Source of the DNA: an uncultured Candidatus Saccharibacteria bacterium
Lineage (GTDB): Bacteria > Patescibacteriota > Saccharimonadia > CAILAD01 > GCA-016700035
DNA length: 25,788 nt
NCBI GenBank assembly: GCA_937996675.1
Contig: CALKUN010000021.1
Coordinates: 1 to 25,788 of the forward strand
Direction: 5' to 3'
Shown here: positions 1 to 7,845 of the stretch, piece by piece
Layout of the letters: the number at the start of each line of letters is the position of its first letter
Position numbering within the stretch: position 1 is the first letter of the stretch
The notes under the pieces: generated by a model
Databases searched by the model: none
Seen by the model: only the letters and a program-made list of their open reading frames with translations
What the model was told of the DNA's origin: nothing
Made by a program: the position numbers and the translations under genes

Positions 1-262
1 TGATGTTTGGCTTCCAGCGACCTCGCTTGATTGTGAGGGCGTATGTCCATACCACATCTTGCATCGGCATGACGTCGCGCCGGATGATCCCTTGGAGCGC
101 CGACGCATTCCTGAGTGATTCAAGCAATATGGCTACATCGCCCTCATTCACTTTTCGACTGAAGACAGTCGTGAGACAGAGTGTGCGTTTCTCATCCTCG
201 TTGAGGTACCCGCTATGAACTTCGGTGGGGCGGCCTTCACGAGTGAGCGTGGCTCTAATCAT
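1..262 (-). CDS. Unknown protein, 3' end cut off by the window edge
   Basis: An open frame of 87 codons runs from an ATG at 262 to the left edge without a stop, so the C-terminus is missing. A strong Shine-Dalgarno (AGAAGGAGA) lies just upstream of the ATG and overlaps the stop codon of the preceding gene, whose TAG is only 12 nt away; this implies translational coupling as the third gene of the pilin cluster. The visible N-terminus (MIRATLTREGRPTEV) is soluble, rich in charged residues, with no signal peptide or membrane segment. I do not recognise the family. Its position behind two pilin-type genes hints at a role with them, but nothing in the sequence proves it. Confidence 0.6.
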   Translation of the reverse strand, partial: MIRATLTREGRPTEVHSGYLNEDEKRTLCLTTVFSRKVNEGDVAILLESLRNASALQGIIRRDVMPMQDVVWTYALTIKRGRWKPNI

Positions 263-274
263 TGGTCTCTCCTT

Positions 275-637
275 CTATCCGAAGAACGGAGCGGGGGCTG
301 GCAAGCCACTGTTATCCAGGCACCGTGCACTGCTCTTCACTACACGGGTGTTGGCGTCCGATCCAGTGAAGTGAAGGATGCAGTAATAGCCGTCACGGTT
401 TCCCTCCGGGATGATGATGAACGCGTTTGAGCCATCAGTGATTTGTGCCCAGCGCGCGCCAGTGAGATCCTTGATCCTGTCTACGGTCGGCGAACTGGTG
501 TAGTCGTCGGAACTCGAACTCAGGTCGGAAGCGCCGATGCCGAAGATGAGGAAGAGAATGCCGACGCCGATGATGATGAGGAGGCCAGTATCGGATTCCC
601 CACGCTGATTACGTTGTCTTGGTGTGCTGAACATCAT
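275..637 (-). CDS. Pilin-like small membrane-anchored protein
   Basis: This 120-residue protein has a basic N-terminus, a single hydrophobic helix (about residues 18-36) and a secreted-looking C-terminal domain with two cysteines (C86 and C106) followed by CLDNSGLP. The neighbouring Flp pilin has the same plan: a leader ending in NQ-x-G, one helix, two cysteines 21 residues apart and a CFDEDGS tail. The prepilin-type motif is degenerate here: after G13 comes ESDTG, without the Glu-Tyr at +5/+6 that Flp pilins carry. The start is set by AGGAG six bases before the ATG at 637; a second ATG follows at once. It may be a minor pilin or pseudopilin, or simply a small secreted protein with an uncleaved anchor. 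Moderate confidence in pilin relatedness, high confidence that it is a gene. Confidence 0.65.
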   Translation of the reverse strand: MMFSTPRQRNQRGESDTGLLIIIGVGILFLIFGIGASDLSSSSDDYTSSPTVDRIKDLTGARWAQITDGSNAFIIIPEGNRDGYYCILHFTGSDANTRVVKSSARCLDNSGLPAPAPFFG

Positions 638-720
638 GCTGTACTCCTGGTGTCAGAGTCGGTGCGGATACGTGATGAAAATAATACGGGGCAGTTGTTT
701 TGCTGTCAATATAAAGTCGG

Positions 721-752
721 ACCGGCCAGCACCCCGAGGGGTACTGGCCGGT
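721..752 (-). terminator. Hairpin after the pilin gene
   Basis: Arms 721-734 and 739-752 form a 14-bp stem (ACCGGCCAG...CTGGCCGGT). Positions 730 and 743 are a C/A mismatch on the plus strand but a G-U pair in a minus-strand transcript, which supports minus-strand function. The following tract (CCGACTTTATATTG) is only weakly U-rich, so this may be a partial terminator or an RNA-stabilising hairpin that lets the first pilin accumulate over the downstream genes. Confidence 0.55.
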
Positions 753-765
753 TGATGCCACATAG

Positions 766-1095
766 TCATGGCATGAGGCTGCCGTCTTCGTCGAAGCAGG
801 CGGTGGCTCCGGTGGCGTAGGCGCGGAGGGTGCCTGTCCCCTCGACGTAGCGCGACGTGCAGTCCACCTCGACCTCCTCGCCGTCCACCTTGATGGTGTC
901 ACGGTAGGTGACGATCATGTGACCGCTGTCGTAGGTGGCGTCATCACCGAACTCGGGGATACCCGTACTGGCTCGCTTGCCGAGGGCGGTGACGACTGCG
1001 ATGCAGACCACCGCAATGAGGGCGACCAGCAGGGCATACTCGACGAGCGTGGCACCGGTCTGGTTGCGGGGGTGGCGGGAATTGAAGGTGTTCAA
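766..1095 (-). CDS. Flp/Fap-type (type IVb) pilin
   Basis: A 109-residue prepilin. Residues 1-14 form a short basic leader ending in Gly14; the mature start ATLVEYALL has Glu at +5 and Tyr at +6, the hallmark of Flp-type IVb pilins processed by a TadV/PilD-like prepilin peptidase. The hydrophobic helix spans about 17-38, followed by a roughly 70-residue polar domain with C79 and C100, longer than the very short classical Flp subunits. The start codon is TTG at 1095, supported by AGGAG about seven bases upstream. It is the first gene of the minus-strand cluster, preceded by a good promoter (1159-1187) and followed by a hairpin. The assembly ATPase, secretin-like or peptidase genes are not in the window. 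Confidence 0.82.
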   Translation of the reverse strand: MNTFNSRHPRNQTGATLVEYALLVALIAVVCIAVVTALGKRASTGIPEFGDDATYDSGHMIVTYRDTIKVDGEEVEVDCTSRYVEGTGTLRAYATGATACFDEDGSLMP

Positions 1096-1158
1096 GGTGT
1101 GCTCCTGCGGGGGAATATGGCTTAAACCGTGCTTGATTCATTTGATCAAGATACTACT

Positions 1159-1187
1159 ATAATAGCATAAAATACGATAAAAAGCAA
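1159..1187 (-). promoter_or_regulatory. Promoter of the pilin cluster
   Basis: On the minus strand TTGCTT (1187-1182) and TATTAT (1164-1159) are separated by 17 bp, and TGC directly before the -10 gives an extended -10 element. Predicted start of transcription is near 1152, leaving about 57 nt of leader with the AGGAG site of the pilin gene. Confidence 0.6.
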
Positions 1188-1200
1188 GCATTCATCCCCC

Positions 1201-1226
1201 TTACGCCAAGACTGTTGATGGCGTAA
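1201..1226. repeat. Inverted repeat upstream of dnaE
   Basis: TTACGCCA (1201-1208) and TGGCGTAA (1219-1226) are perfect 8-bp arms around a 10-nt spacer. The right arm overlaps the putative dnaE -10 (TAAAAT, 1224-1229), so it could be an operator; it could also be chance. Confidence 0.4.
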
Positions 1227-1229
1227 AAT
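1224..1229 (+). promoter_or_regulatory. Putative -10 box of dnaE (leaderless type)
   Basis: TAAAAT lies 10 nt before the ATG at 1240. Its context closely resembles that of radA: both read TAAAATA, then a GAGTA, then the ATG. No convincing -35 is seen 17 bp upstream. An alternative TATAAT on the plus strand at 1158-1163 with TTGATT at 1133 has a 19-bp spacer. Confidence 0.4.
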
Positions 1230-1239
1230 AGTGAGTAAT

Positions 1240-4200
1240 ATGGGTGAGACGAAGACAGCAGACAAGAGGGAAGCTCCAGCCGTGAAATCGACGGTTGATT
1301 TTGTACATCTCCATAACCACACCCACTACTCGCTCCTAGACGGGCTTCAAAAAGTCCCCGCTATGCTGGACTGGGTGCAAGAGCTCGGTCAGAAAGCTGT
1401 AGCTATTACCGATCACGGCACAATGTCTGGTGCGATCGAGTTCTACAAGGAAGCCAAGAAGCGCGATATCAAGCCGATCATTGGTATGGAGGCCTATGTC
1501 GCAGCTCGCAAGCATACTGACAAAAACACTCGCGAAGACCGTACTCCGTACCACCTCACACTTCTGGCAACCAACGAGATCGGGTACAAAAACCTCATCA
1601 AGCTCTCGACAATTGCTTGTCTGGAAGGGTTCTACTACAAGCCACGTATCGACCGTGAGTTGATCGAGAAGTATCACGAGGGCATCATTGCGCTCACGGG
1701 CTGCATCGGCGGAGAAGTTGGTAGTCACATCCTCGCGGACAACTACCAGTCAGCCAAAGAGACTGCCGAGTGGTACTCAGAGATCTTCGGCAAGGACAAT
1801 TATTATCTCGAGATGCAGCCACATATTGGTTGGGAGCCGCAGGACAAAGTGAACGCTGGCCTGCGTCAGCTCAGTAAGGAGCTTGGTCTGGGGCTGGTTG
1901 TTACGGGTGACGCGCACTACTCAAAGTCTGAACAGCATTATGCGCACGACATTCTCCTCTGTGTGCAGACCGGTTCAACGATTGATGACCCCAAGCGCTT
2001 CAAGCTCGACCAAGACCTCTCTATTTATTCAGGCGATGAGCTGGCCAAGCGTTTCCCGGATGACCTTGAAGCATTAGCCAATACTGTCAAGATCGCCGAG
2101 CGGTGCGATCTCGAGATCGAGCTCGGCAAAATCCTGATTCCAAAATTTGAGGTACCAGAGAAGTACACCGAGCGCGAATACTTACGCGAGCTGGTCTACC
2201 AGGGTGCCATGTGGCGCTATGGTGATATTCCCAAGGAAGATATCAGCGAATACTCTGAGGTAAAAGCCAAGCCGAAGCTACCAGCTGAAGTCGTCGAGCG
2301 TATCGAATACGAGCTGGAGGTGGTGGCGCGGATGGGTTATGACGGCTACTTCCTTATCGTCGCAGACCTGCTCAACTGGTCGAAAAATAACGGCATCGTC
2401 TGTGGGCCAGGTCGTGGATCGGCAGCCGGATCGATTGTGGCTTATGTGACCAATATTACTGATCTTGATCCACTGAAATATGACTTGCTCTTTGAGCGAT
2501 TCCTCAACCCAGACCGTATCTCGATGCCTGATATTGATATGGACTTTGCTGACGACCGCCGCGAAGAGGTGATCCACTATGCCACAGAGAAGTACGGCCA
2601 GGAGAAGGTTGCCCAGATCATTACCTTTGGTGTCATGGCAGCCCGTAACGCCGTGCGTGATACCGGCCGAGTGTTAGCCTATCCGTATCAGGAGGTCGAC
2701 CTGATCGCCAAAATGGTGCCGGCTCCAATCCAGGGCCGTCATATTCCCTTGGCCGTATCGATTGTTGAGAACCCTGATCTGAAGCACGAGTATGACAATA
2801 ACCCTCGCGCCAAGCGCATCATCGATAATGCTATGCAGCTCGAGGGGACGATCCGTAACGCTGGTACCCACGCGGCCGGTGTAGTAATTGCGCCTGAGCC
2901 ACTCATGGAATACTTGCCACTGACTCGTGCGTCTAAGGGGGGTGTTTCGACCCAGTTTATCGGTACGACAGTGGAAGACCTGGGCCTCCTGAAGTTCGAC
3001 TTCCTTGGGCTATCCAACCTTACGGTCATCAAGAATACCCTGCGTATTATGAAGAAGGTTTATGACGTTACCTTAGATGTGACCGATATTCCGATTGATG
3101 ACAAGAAGACCTATGAGCTGCTCGCCAAGGCCGAAACGACCGGTGTCTTCCAGCTTGAGTCGGCCGGTATGAAGCGTTACATTCGTGATCTCAAGCCAGA
3201 CCGTTTCGAGGACATTATCGCTATGGTGGCACTGTATCGCCCGGGTCCTATGCAGTGGATCGAGGACTTCATTGCCCGTAAGCACAATCCATCAATGATC
3301 CGCTTCGACCACGAGAAGATGGAAGATGCTTTGGCGGAGACGTATGGCATCATCGTCTACCAGGAGCAGGTTATGCAGATATCCAAGGACTTGGCTGGCT
3401 TCACTGGTGGCCAGGCCGACACCTTGCGTAAGGGTATCGGTAAGAAGATCCCCGAGGTTATTGCCAAGATGAAGCAGCAGTTCATCGAGGGTGGTATCTC
3501 ACACTCTGGAGCCGATCAAGGCATGCTTGAGAAGCTGTGGGCTGGTATTGAAGACTTTGCAGCCTATTGTTTCAACAAAAGCCACGCGGCTTGTTACGCC
3601 CTCATTGCGGTACAGACAGCCTACCTCAAGGCCCACTATCCGGCTGCCTTCATGGCTGCCTTGCTTACGTCCGACCATGGCAACCTCGAGCGTGTCGCCA
3701 TTGAGATCGCCGAGTGTCGTAAGATGCAGATCGAAGTGCTCCCACCAGATGTTAATGAGTCATTTATGGAGTTTGCGGTGATTCGTGACGAAGAGGGTGT
3801 CGATCGCATCCGATTCGGACTCGCTGCCGTGAAGAACGTTGGTGAAGGACCAATCAAAGCTATTCTGGCGGCTCGTGAAGAGGGCGGTAACTTCGTCAGT
3901 GTAGAGGACTTTGTGCGCCGAGTTGATGCCCGAGAGATAAATAAGAAAGCGATCGAGGCCCTCATGAAGGTTGGCGCTATGGACGGGTTGGGTGATCGAG
4001 CGACACTCATTGAGAATCTTGATAAGATCGTGACCTATATGTCGCGCGCTCAGAAGAACGCCTTGTCAGGTCAGATCGATATCTTCGGGAGCATGGGGAT
4101 CGCCGAAGAAATGCCCGCCTTGCCGCTCGATCCGCCGGCCCAGCTCCTTGAGCCGCGCGAAGTGTCTGTCTGGGAAAAGGAACTTCTCGGTATTTACCTG

Positions 4201-4839
4201 ACGAGCCATCCTCTGCAGGATGTACAGGCTTGGCTCACAGAGAAGACACTCGCAGCTGACGACATGAAACCGGAAATGGACGGCCAGAAAGCGACAACTG
4301 GCGGACTGATCACGACTGTGCGGAAGATTCTCACGAAGGCCGGGGCAACTATGGCCTTTGTGGGGCTGGAGACAGTCCGTGGCGACACTGAGCTGATCGT
4401 CTTCCCGAGAGCCTATGAGGCTTCACCGGAGATGTGGGAAGTCGACAAGGTGGTCGTGGTGCAGGGTAAAGTAAACGCTCGTGATCGCGATGATAAGATC
4501 ACCGAGGATGTGAAGTTGATCGTGGATAAGGTGAAGGCGCTTGATGCGACCGTGCTCAAGCACTATATCACTACAGGCGAATCACAATCGGTTGAAGTGC
4601 CGGAGAATGTCGTACGTGAAGCTGACCGTATCGTGATCTCGCTGCCAGACCTCAAGGATCAGGTAGGCCTCCTGCGCATCAAGACGATGCTCCAGTCAGC
4701 TCCTGGCGAGACAGAGGTAGTACTTCACCTTACCGGTAGTGGACAGAAGATCCGACTACCCTTTAAGGTAGGGGTTACTCAGAAGCTCACTCGTATGCTC
4801 TCGAGTGTGACAGCGGATGATGCTGTCGCGGTCGAATAA
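1240..4839 (+). CDS. dnaE: DNA polymerase III alpha subunit
   Basis: Replicative DNA polymerase of about 1,199 residues, close to the usual DnaE1 length. The N-terminal PHP domain starts with HLHNHTHYSLLDG and keeps TDHG, the GMEAY glutamate, YHLTLLA, LTGC and GDAHY, that is, a full metal-binding set suggesting an active 3'-5' exonuclease. The palm carries GPGRGSAAGS and PDIDMDF, whose two catalytic aspartates fall near residues 431-433, with the third in KFDFLGL near 587. Finger, OB-fold (about residues 1000-1080) and C-terminal regions follow. The start is uncertain: GTG at 1231 gives three more residues, ATG at 1240 fits a leaderless mRNA from the -10 at 1224, and GTG at 1282 has AGAGGG upstream and would start just before the PHP motif. 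No clear Shine-Dalgarno serves 1231 or 1240. Confidence 0.97.
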   Translation: MGETKTADKREAPAVKSTVDFVHLHNHTHYSLLDGLQKVPAMLDWVQELGQKAVAITDHGTMSGAIEFYKEAKKRDIKPIIGMEAYVAARKHTDKNTREDRTPYHLTLLATNEIGYKNLIKLSTIACLEGFYYKPRIDRELIEKYHEGIIALTGCIGGEVGSHILADNYQSAKETAEWYSEIFGKDNYYLEMQPHIGWEPQDKVNAGLRQLSKELGLGLVVTGDAHYSKSEQHYAHDILLCVQTGSTIDDPKRFKLDQDLSIYSGDELAKRFPDDLEALANTVKIAERCDLEIELGKILIPKFEVPEKYTEREYLRELVYQGAMWRYGDIPKEDISEYSEVKAKPKLPAEVVERIEYELEVVARMGYDGYFLIVADLLNWSKNNGIVCGPGRGSAAGSIVAYVTNITDLDPLKYDLLFERFLNPDRISMPDIDMDFADDRREEVIHYATEKYGQEKVAQIITFGVMAARNAVRDTGRVLAYPYQEVDLIAKMVPAPIQGRHIPLAVSIVENPDLKHEYDNNPRAKRIIDNAMQLEGTIRNAGTHAAGVVIAPEPLMEYLPLTRASKGGVSTQFIGTTVEDLGLLKFDFLGLSNLTVIKNTLRIMKKVYDVTLDVTDIPIDDKKTYELLAKAETTGVFQLESAGMKRYIRDLKPDRFEDIIAMVALYRPGPMQWIEDFIARKHNPSMIRFDHEKMEDALAETYGIIVYQEQVMQISKDLAGFTGGQADTLRKGIGKKIPEVIAKMKQQFIEGGISHSGADQGMLEKLWAGIEDFAAYCFNKSHAACYALIAVQTAYLKAHYPAAFMAALLTSDHGNLERVAIEIAECRKMQIEVLPPDVNESFMEFAVIRDEEGVDRIRFGLAAVKNVGEGPIKAILAAREEGGNFVSVEDFVRRVDAREINKKAIEALMKVGAMDGLGDRATLIENLDKIVTYMSRAQKNALSGQIDIFGSMGIAEEMPALPLDPPAQLLEPREVSVWEKELLGIYLTSHPLQDVQAWLTEKTLAADDMKPEMDGQKATTGGLITTVRKILTKAGATMAFVGLETVRGDTELIVFPRAYEASPEMWEVDKVVVVQGKVNARDRDDKITEDVKLIVDKVKALDATVLKHYITTGESQSVEVPENVVREADRIVISLPDLKDQVGLLRIKTMLQSAPGETEVVLHLTGSGQKIRLPFKVGVTQKLTRMLSSVTADDAVAVE

Positions 4840-4858
4840 TGTTTCTTCAGGTTTGCCC

Positions 4859-4887
4859 TTGATCAAGATGAGCGTATCTGGTAAGAT
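4859..4887 (+). promoter_or_regulatory. rplS promoter, leaderless type
   Basis: TTGATC (4859-4864), a 17-bp spacer, and TAAGAT (4882-4887). The rplS ATG begins nine bases after the -10, so transcription should start at or within about three bases of the start codon. Confidence 0.65.
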
Positions 4888-4896
4888 ATTCAAGTT

Positions 4897-5517
4897 ATGT
4901 CAGCACTAAGCCTCGAAAAAACCCTCCAACAGCCACAGCTGAAGGCAAAATTGCCTCAGATTCAGCCTGGTGACACCGTGCGTGTCCATCAGACTATTCG
5001 TGAAGGCGCGAAGACTCGTACCCAGATCTTTGAAGGTCTGGTACTTCGATATCGCAAGCCGAACGATGGCAATGCCTTCCTCACTGTCCGTAAGCTCGCT
5101 TCGGGCGTGTGGGTTGAGAAGAGTTGGTTTGTTCACAGCCCTAATGTTGAAAAGATCGACGTTGTTCGTCGTAGCAAGGTTCGTCGAGCCTTCTTGTCCT
5201 ATATGCGAGAACGACAAGGTAAGTCAGCCCGTCTCCTCGAGCAGGAATTTGATAAGGCCGAGGCTAACATGGCCGATCATCGTACATCTGATGAGCTCGA
5301 GAAGCTTGCAGCTGAGACGAAGGCTGCTGAAGCTGAAGCCGATACTACCGATGAAGCTGTTGTAGAGTCTACCGAAGACCTTGCAGCACAAGAAAACCGC
5401 CAAGCCAAGAGTGATGCAGAAGCACCAGCTGGCGATGACGAGCAGAAACTAGCCGAGACTGAGACGAACGAAGGCCTCGACGCAGCCGACGCCGAAGATA
5501 CGAACGCTCAAGCATAG
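4897..5517 (+). CDS. rplS: 50S ribosomal protein L19 with acidic C-terminal extension
   Basis: Large-subunit protein at the 30S-50S interface. Residues 1-117 match the whole bacterial L19 family: PGDTVRV, EGAKTRTQIFEG, FTVRK-like LTVRKLASGVWVEK, and the basic end SYMRERQGKSARL. Normal L19 has about 115 residues and stops there. This one continues for about 89 more residues, low in complexity and rich in Ala, Glu and Asp (about 28 acidic against 7 basic), predicted disordered. No Shine-Dalgarno precedes the ATG; the promoter places the mRNA 5' end at the start codon. In many bacteria rplS neighbours rnhB and yraN; here the pyr block lies between them. A terminator follows 17 nt after the stop. 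Confidence 0.95.
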   Translation: MSALSLEKTLQQPQLKAKLPQIQPGDTVRVHQTIREGAKTRTQIFEGLVLRYRKPNDGNAFLTVRKLASGVWVEKSWFVHSPNVEKIDVVRRSKVRRAFLSYMRERQGKSARLLEQEFDKAEANMADHRTSDELEKLAAETKAAEAEADTTDEAVVESTEDLAAQENRQAKSDAEAPAGDDEQKLAETETNEGLDAADAEDTNAQA

Positions 5518-5534
5518 TTCTCACCCACGTTTAC

Positions 5535-5571
5535 AAAAACCGACTCCGACTCCGAATCTGGGTCGGTTTTT
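5535..5571 (+). terminator. Intrinsic terminator of rplS
   Basis: AAAAACCGAC (5535-5544) pairs with GTCGGTTTTT (5562-5571); the stem is followed by and includes a T5 run. The A-run on the left makes it usable on both strands. Confidence 0.8.
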
Positions 5572-5598
5572 GTGTTACAGCCCATATTATTGTATAGT
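5570..5598 (+). promoter_or_regulatory. Candidate pyrC promoter
   Basis: TTGTGT (5570-5575), a 17-bp spacer, and TATAGT (5593-5598). The leader of about 30 nt would contain AGGAG at 5621-5625, ahead of the ATG at 5635. Confidence 0.45.
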
Positions 5599-5634
5599 TG
5601 TGCAGTTCGCACCTCGATTAGGAGTAGTAACATC

Positions 5635-6729
5635 ATGAGTACCACATCTTTCACGATTCTTCGCCCCGATGACCGTCACGTGCACTTGCGTGATAGCGAC
5701 GACGGGCGCTTAGCTCGAGTCATCCGTTTCTCAGCGCAGCAGAATTTTCGCATGACCGTTATGCCAAACTTGGCTCGGTCAGTGCGCACACATCAGGATG
5801 CGACAAGCTATTTGTCTCGCATCTACAGTGCTGCTCGGCATTTTGGCATTCAGGCTGAATCCTTTCATCCTGATCTCGCGTTGATGCTGCATCGTCTCAC
5901 TACGCCGCAAGACGTCCTTGATGCATACGGGGCTGGCTTCTGGATCTGGAAATACTACCCCAATGCGGGTACGACCGAGTCGCGCAGTGAGCTCAATGCG
6001 CTTACCGACATCCGTGCCGACACGTTGGCCATGATGGAAGCGCTCAACGTGGTGCTCTGCATCCACGGGGAGGTGGTACCGGATGTTCAGCCGGATGAGC
6101 TCTTGCGGGAGCTTGACTTCATTCCTCAGCTCAGTTGGCTTGTCGAAGCCTATCCGGCACTCCGTGTTTCGGTGGAGCACGTCTCGGATCGTCGAATGCT
6201 CGCAACAATCTTCGATATGCCGAGCAATGTGATAGCAACGATTACTCCCCACCACATGTCTACTGTTCGATCTGATGCCGAGCGAGACGCGCACTCATGT
6301 TGTATGCCGACCGCAAAGACGGTCGAGGACATGGAGTGTCTGGCTGATGCCGTCACACATGCCGATGAGCAGCCCAAGCTCGTGAGTGGGACGGATACGG
6401 CACCGCACTACATCGTCAACAAGGATGATCCCGAGAAGCAGCCGCGAGGTGTCTACAGTAGCCCTGTCGCCACTCCCGTGATGTTTGCACACATGGTGCA
6501 GCATTGCGTTGATCCAGTTCGGACTTTCGAAGCCTTTACCGTACGCAACGGAATGGCGTTTTATGGTGCTGACGACCGAGAGGAAGATCGCGGTACGCTT
6601 ACGCTCGTCAACGAACCCTGGGTTGTGCCAGAAGATCATCAGGGCATCAAGCCCTGGAAGTATGGTGAGGTGCTCGAGTGGAGGGTGGCCAACATGCGGT
6701 GGTTTGGCGAGGCCGTTGCGGCAAAATAG
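5635..6729 (+). CDS. pyrC: Dihydroorotase, class II (E. coli PyrC type)
   Basis: Third step of de novo pyrimidine synthesis: interconverts carbamoyl aspartate and dihydroorotate in the cytoplasm. The 364 residues fit the ~350-residue homodimeric class II family. The zinc site is intact: H15 and H17 in DRHVHLRD, the lysine to be carbamylated K106 in KYYPNAGTT, H144 in CIHGEV, H182 in EHVSD, and the catalytic aspartate D254 in SGTDTAPH. The longer frame from 5572 runs through the promoter and lacks family similarity, so the ATG at 5635 with upstream AGGAG is chosen. It is followed by a terminator and pyrD. Presence in a CPR-like genome is notable because many relatives lack this pathway. Confidence 0.94.
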   Translation: MSTTSFTILRPDDRHVHLRDSDDGRLARVIRFSAQQNFRMTVMPNLARSVRTHQDATSYLSRIYSAARHFGIQAESFHPDLALMLHRLTTPQDVLDAYGAGFWIWKYYPNAGTTESRSELNALTDIRADTLAMMEALNVVLCIHGEVVPDVQPDELLRELDFIPQLSWLVEAYPALRVSVEHVSDRRMLATIFDMPSNVIATITPHHMSTVRSDAERDAHSCCMPTAKTVEDMECLADAVTHADEQPKLVSGTDTAPHYIVNKDDPEKQPRGVYSSPVATPVMFAHMVQHCVDPVRTFEAFTVRNGMAFYGADDREEDRGTLTLVNEPWVVPEDHQGIKPWKYGEVLEWRVANMRWFGEAVAAK

Positions 6730-6742
6730 AACTGATGAGTTT

Positions 6743-6779
6743 GGCTCCGATCTGGAAAACTAGATCGGAGCCACGTTTA
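6743..6779 (+). terminator. Intrinsic terminator of pyrC
   Basis: GGCTCCGATCT (6743-6753) and AGATCGGAGCC (6762-6772) form a perfect 11-bp stem with an 8-nt loop, then ACGTTTATAT. The T-run is short, so some read-through into pyrD is plausible. Confidence 0.7.
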
Positions 6780-6821
6780 TATGTATATGTCTTATGCTTG
6801 CGACAAGCCTGGAGAGATGGC

Positions 6822-7790
6822 ATGATAAGTCTCGTCCGCACCTACAAGTACGAGGAGAGTTTTGTGAACGGAATAACGATTCGTGGAGTCCGGTTCGACC
6901 ACCCCGTGATGAATGCCGCAGGGATGGTGAAATCGGCCGACGAGCTGGCTACTGTGATCCGCAGCTCTTCAAGCGCTGCACTTTTCGGCACTCTGACCGG
7001 CCAGCTCCGGCCAGGTAACGACGAGCCGAGATTCGCATTTGACGATGATCGACAGTTTTCAATCAACGCTATGGGGCTGCCGGATCGAGGCCCGAGTTAT
7101 TACGGAGACGGTGAAAGCTCACCCTGGGGTGACATCTTCAGTGAAGCCTCGACGAGTGACAAACCCATCATCCTTTCGGTGGCTCCACTCGGCGACTTCA
7201 AGTCGTCGATGGACTGCTTGATCGGCTGGGCTAACGCTTGGTCGGTCGACATCATTGAGCTAAACCTAGGGTGCCCCAATGTCTGGGGACTTGATGGCAT
7301 TCAGAAGCGCATTGCCAGCTTCGATCTCGATGGAATGATGAGGCAGATCGAGTATCTCGCAAGCATCTGGGCAGGTCCGATTTGGCTCAAGCTTTCCCCT
7401 TACAGCGACCCAGTTCAGCTGCAGGAGACGGCGGCGTTCTTCGCGCATCTCGAGCCTGGGCTTCGCTCGCGCCTTGTCGTGGTGACTTCCAACACGTTCC
7501 CGAACGGCATGCTGATGGCTGCCAGGGGCAAGCCGTACCTATCAGTTCGCTATGGAGGATTTGCTGGCCCGGCCTTCAAGGCGATCGCGCTCGGGCAAGT
7601 GACGCAATGGGTCGAAGCTTTGGTGGGGACAGAGATCCCCGTCATCGGCGTGGGCGGCGTGAAGACAGGGCAGGACGTGGTGGATTACCTCTCGGCTGGT
7701 GCAGTTGCGGTGCAGATTGGTACGCACTTCTACTTGAACGGCGCTCGTGTCTTTCACCAGGTGTTGCAGGAGTACGCAAACCTCATCTGA
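6822..7790 (+). CDS. pyrD: Dihydroorotate dehydrogenase, class 1
   Basis: FMN enzyme that oxidises dihydroorotate to orotate. Recognisable elements in order: HPVMNAAG near the N-terminus, SINAMGLPDRG, ELNLGCPNVWG with the catalytic Cys of the soluble class 1 family, WLKLSP with the flavin/substrate lysine, TSNTFPNG, GGFAGPAFKAIAL, and the FMN-phosphate segment VIGVGGVKTGQD followed by AGAVAVQIGTHF. There is no N-terminal membrane helix, so it is not class 2. No pyrK is nearby, which leaves the electron acceptor open. Two starts are possible: ATG at 6822 after GGAGAG, giving 322 residues, or GTG at 6864 after GAGGAGAG, giving 308 residues, nearer the family norm. A frame extending back into pyrC is not credible. 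Confidence 0.9.
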   Translation: MISLVRTYKYEESFVNGITIRGVRFDHPVMNAAGMVKSADELATVIRSSSSAALFGTLTGQLRPGNDEPRFAFDDDRQFSINAMGLPDRGPSYYGDGESSPWGDIFSEASTSDKPIILSVAPLGDFKSSMDCLIGWANAWSVDIIELNLGCPNVWGLDGIQKRIASFDLDGMMRQIEYLASIWAGPIWLKLSPYSDPVQLQETAAFFAHLEPGLRSRLVVVTSNTFPNGMLMAARGKPYLSVRYGGFAGPAFKAIALGQVTQWVEALVGTEIPVIGVGGVKTGQDVVDYLSAGAVAVQIGTHFYLNGARVFHQVLQEYANLI

Positions 7791-7798
7791 GGTACAAT

Positions 7799-7831
7799 CC
7801 AGTCCGGGAAACCGGGCTGGACGAAGTTTTT
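7799..7831 (+). terminator. Intrinsic terminator of pyrD
   Basis: CCAGTCCGG (7799-7807) pairs with CCGGGCTGG (7812-7820), nine pairs with one G-U, closed by a GAAA tetraloop; ACGAAG and T5 (7827-7831) follow. Confidence 0.75.
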
Positions 7832-7845
7832 AATAAGTAAGTATT

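Noticed and set aside
443..820. Plus-strand open frame opposite the pilin genes
   Set aside because: The minus-strand genes have SDs, membrane helices and a pilin motif; this frame has none and runs through the hairpin at 721-752.
1158..1163. TATAAT on the plus strand as the main dnaE promoter
   Set aside because: The same bases form the extended -10 of the pilin promoter on the minus strand, and the plus-strand -35 needs a 19-bp spacer; kept only as an alternative.
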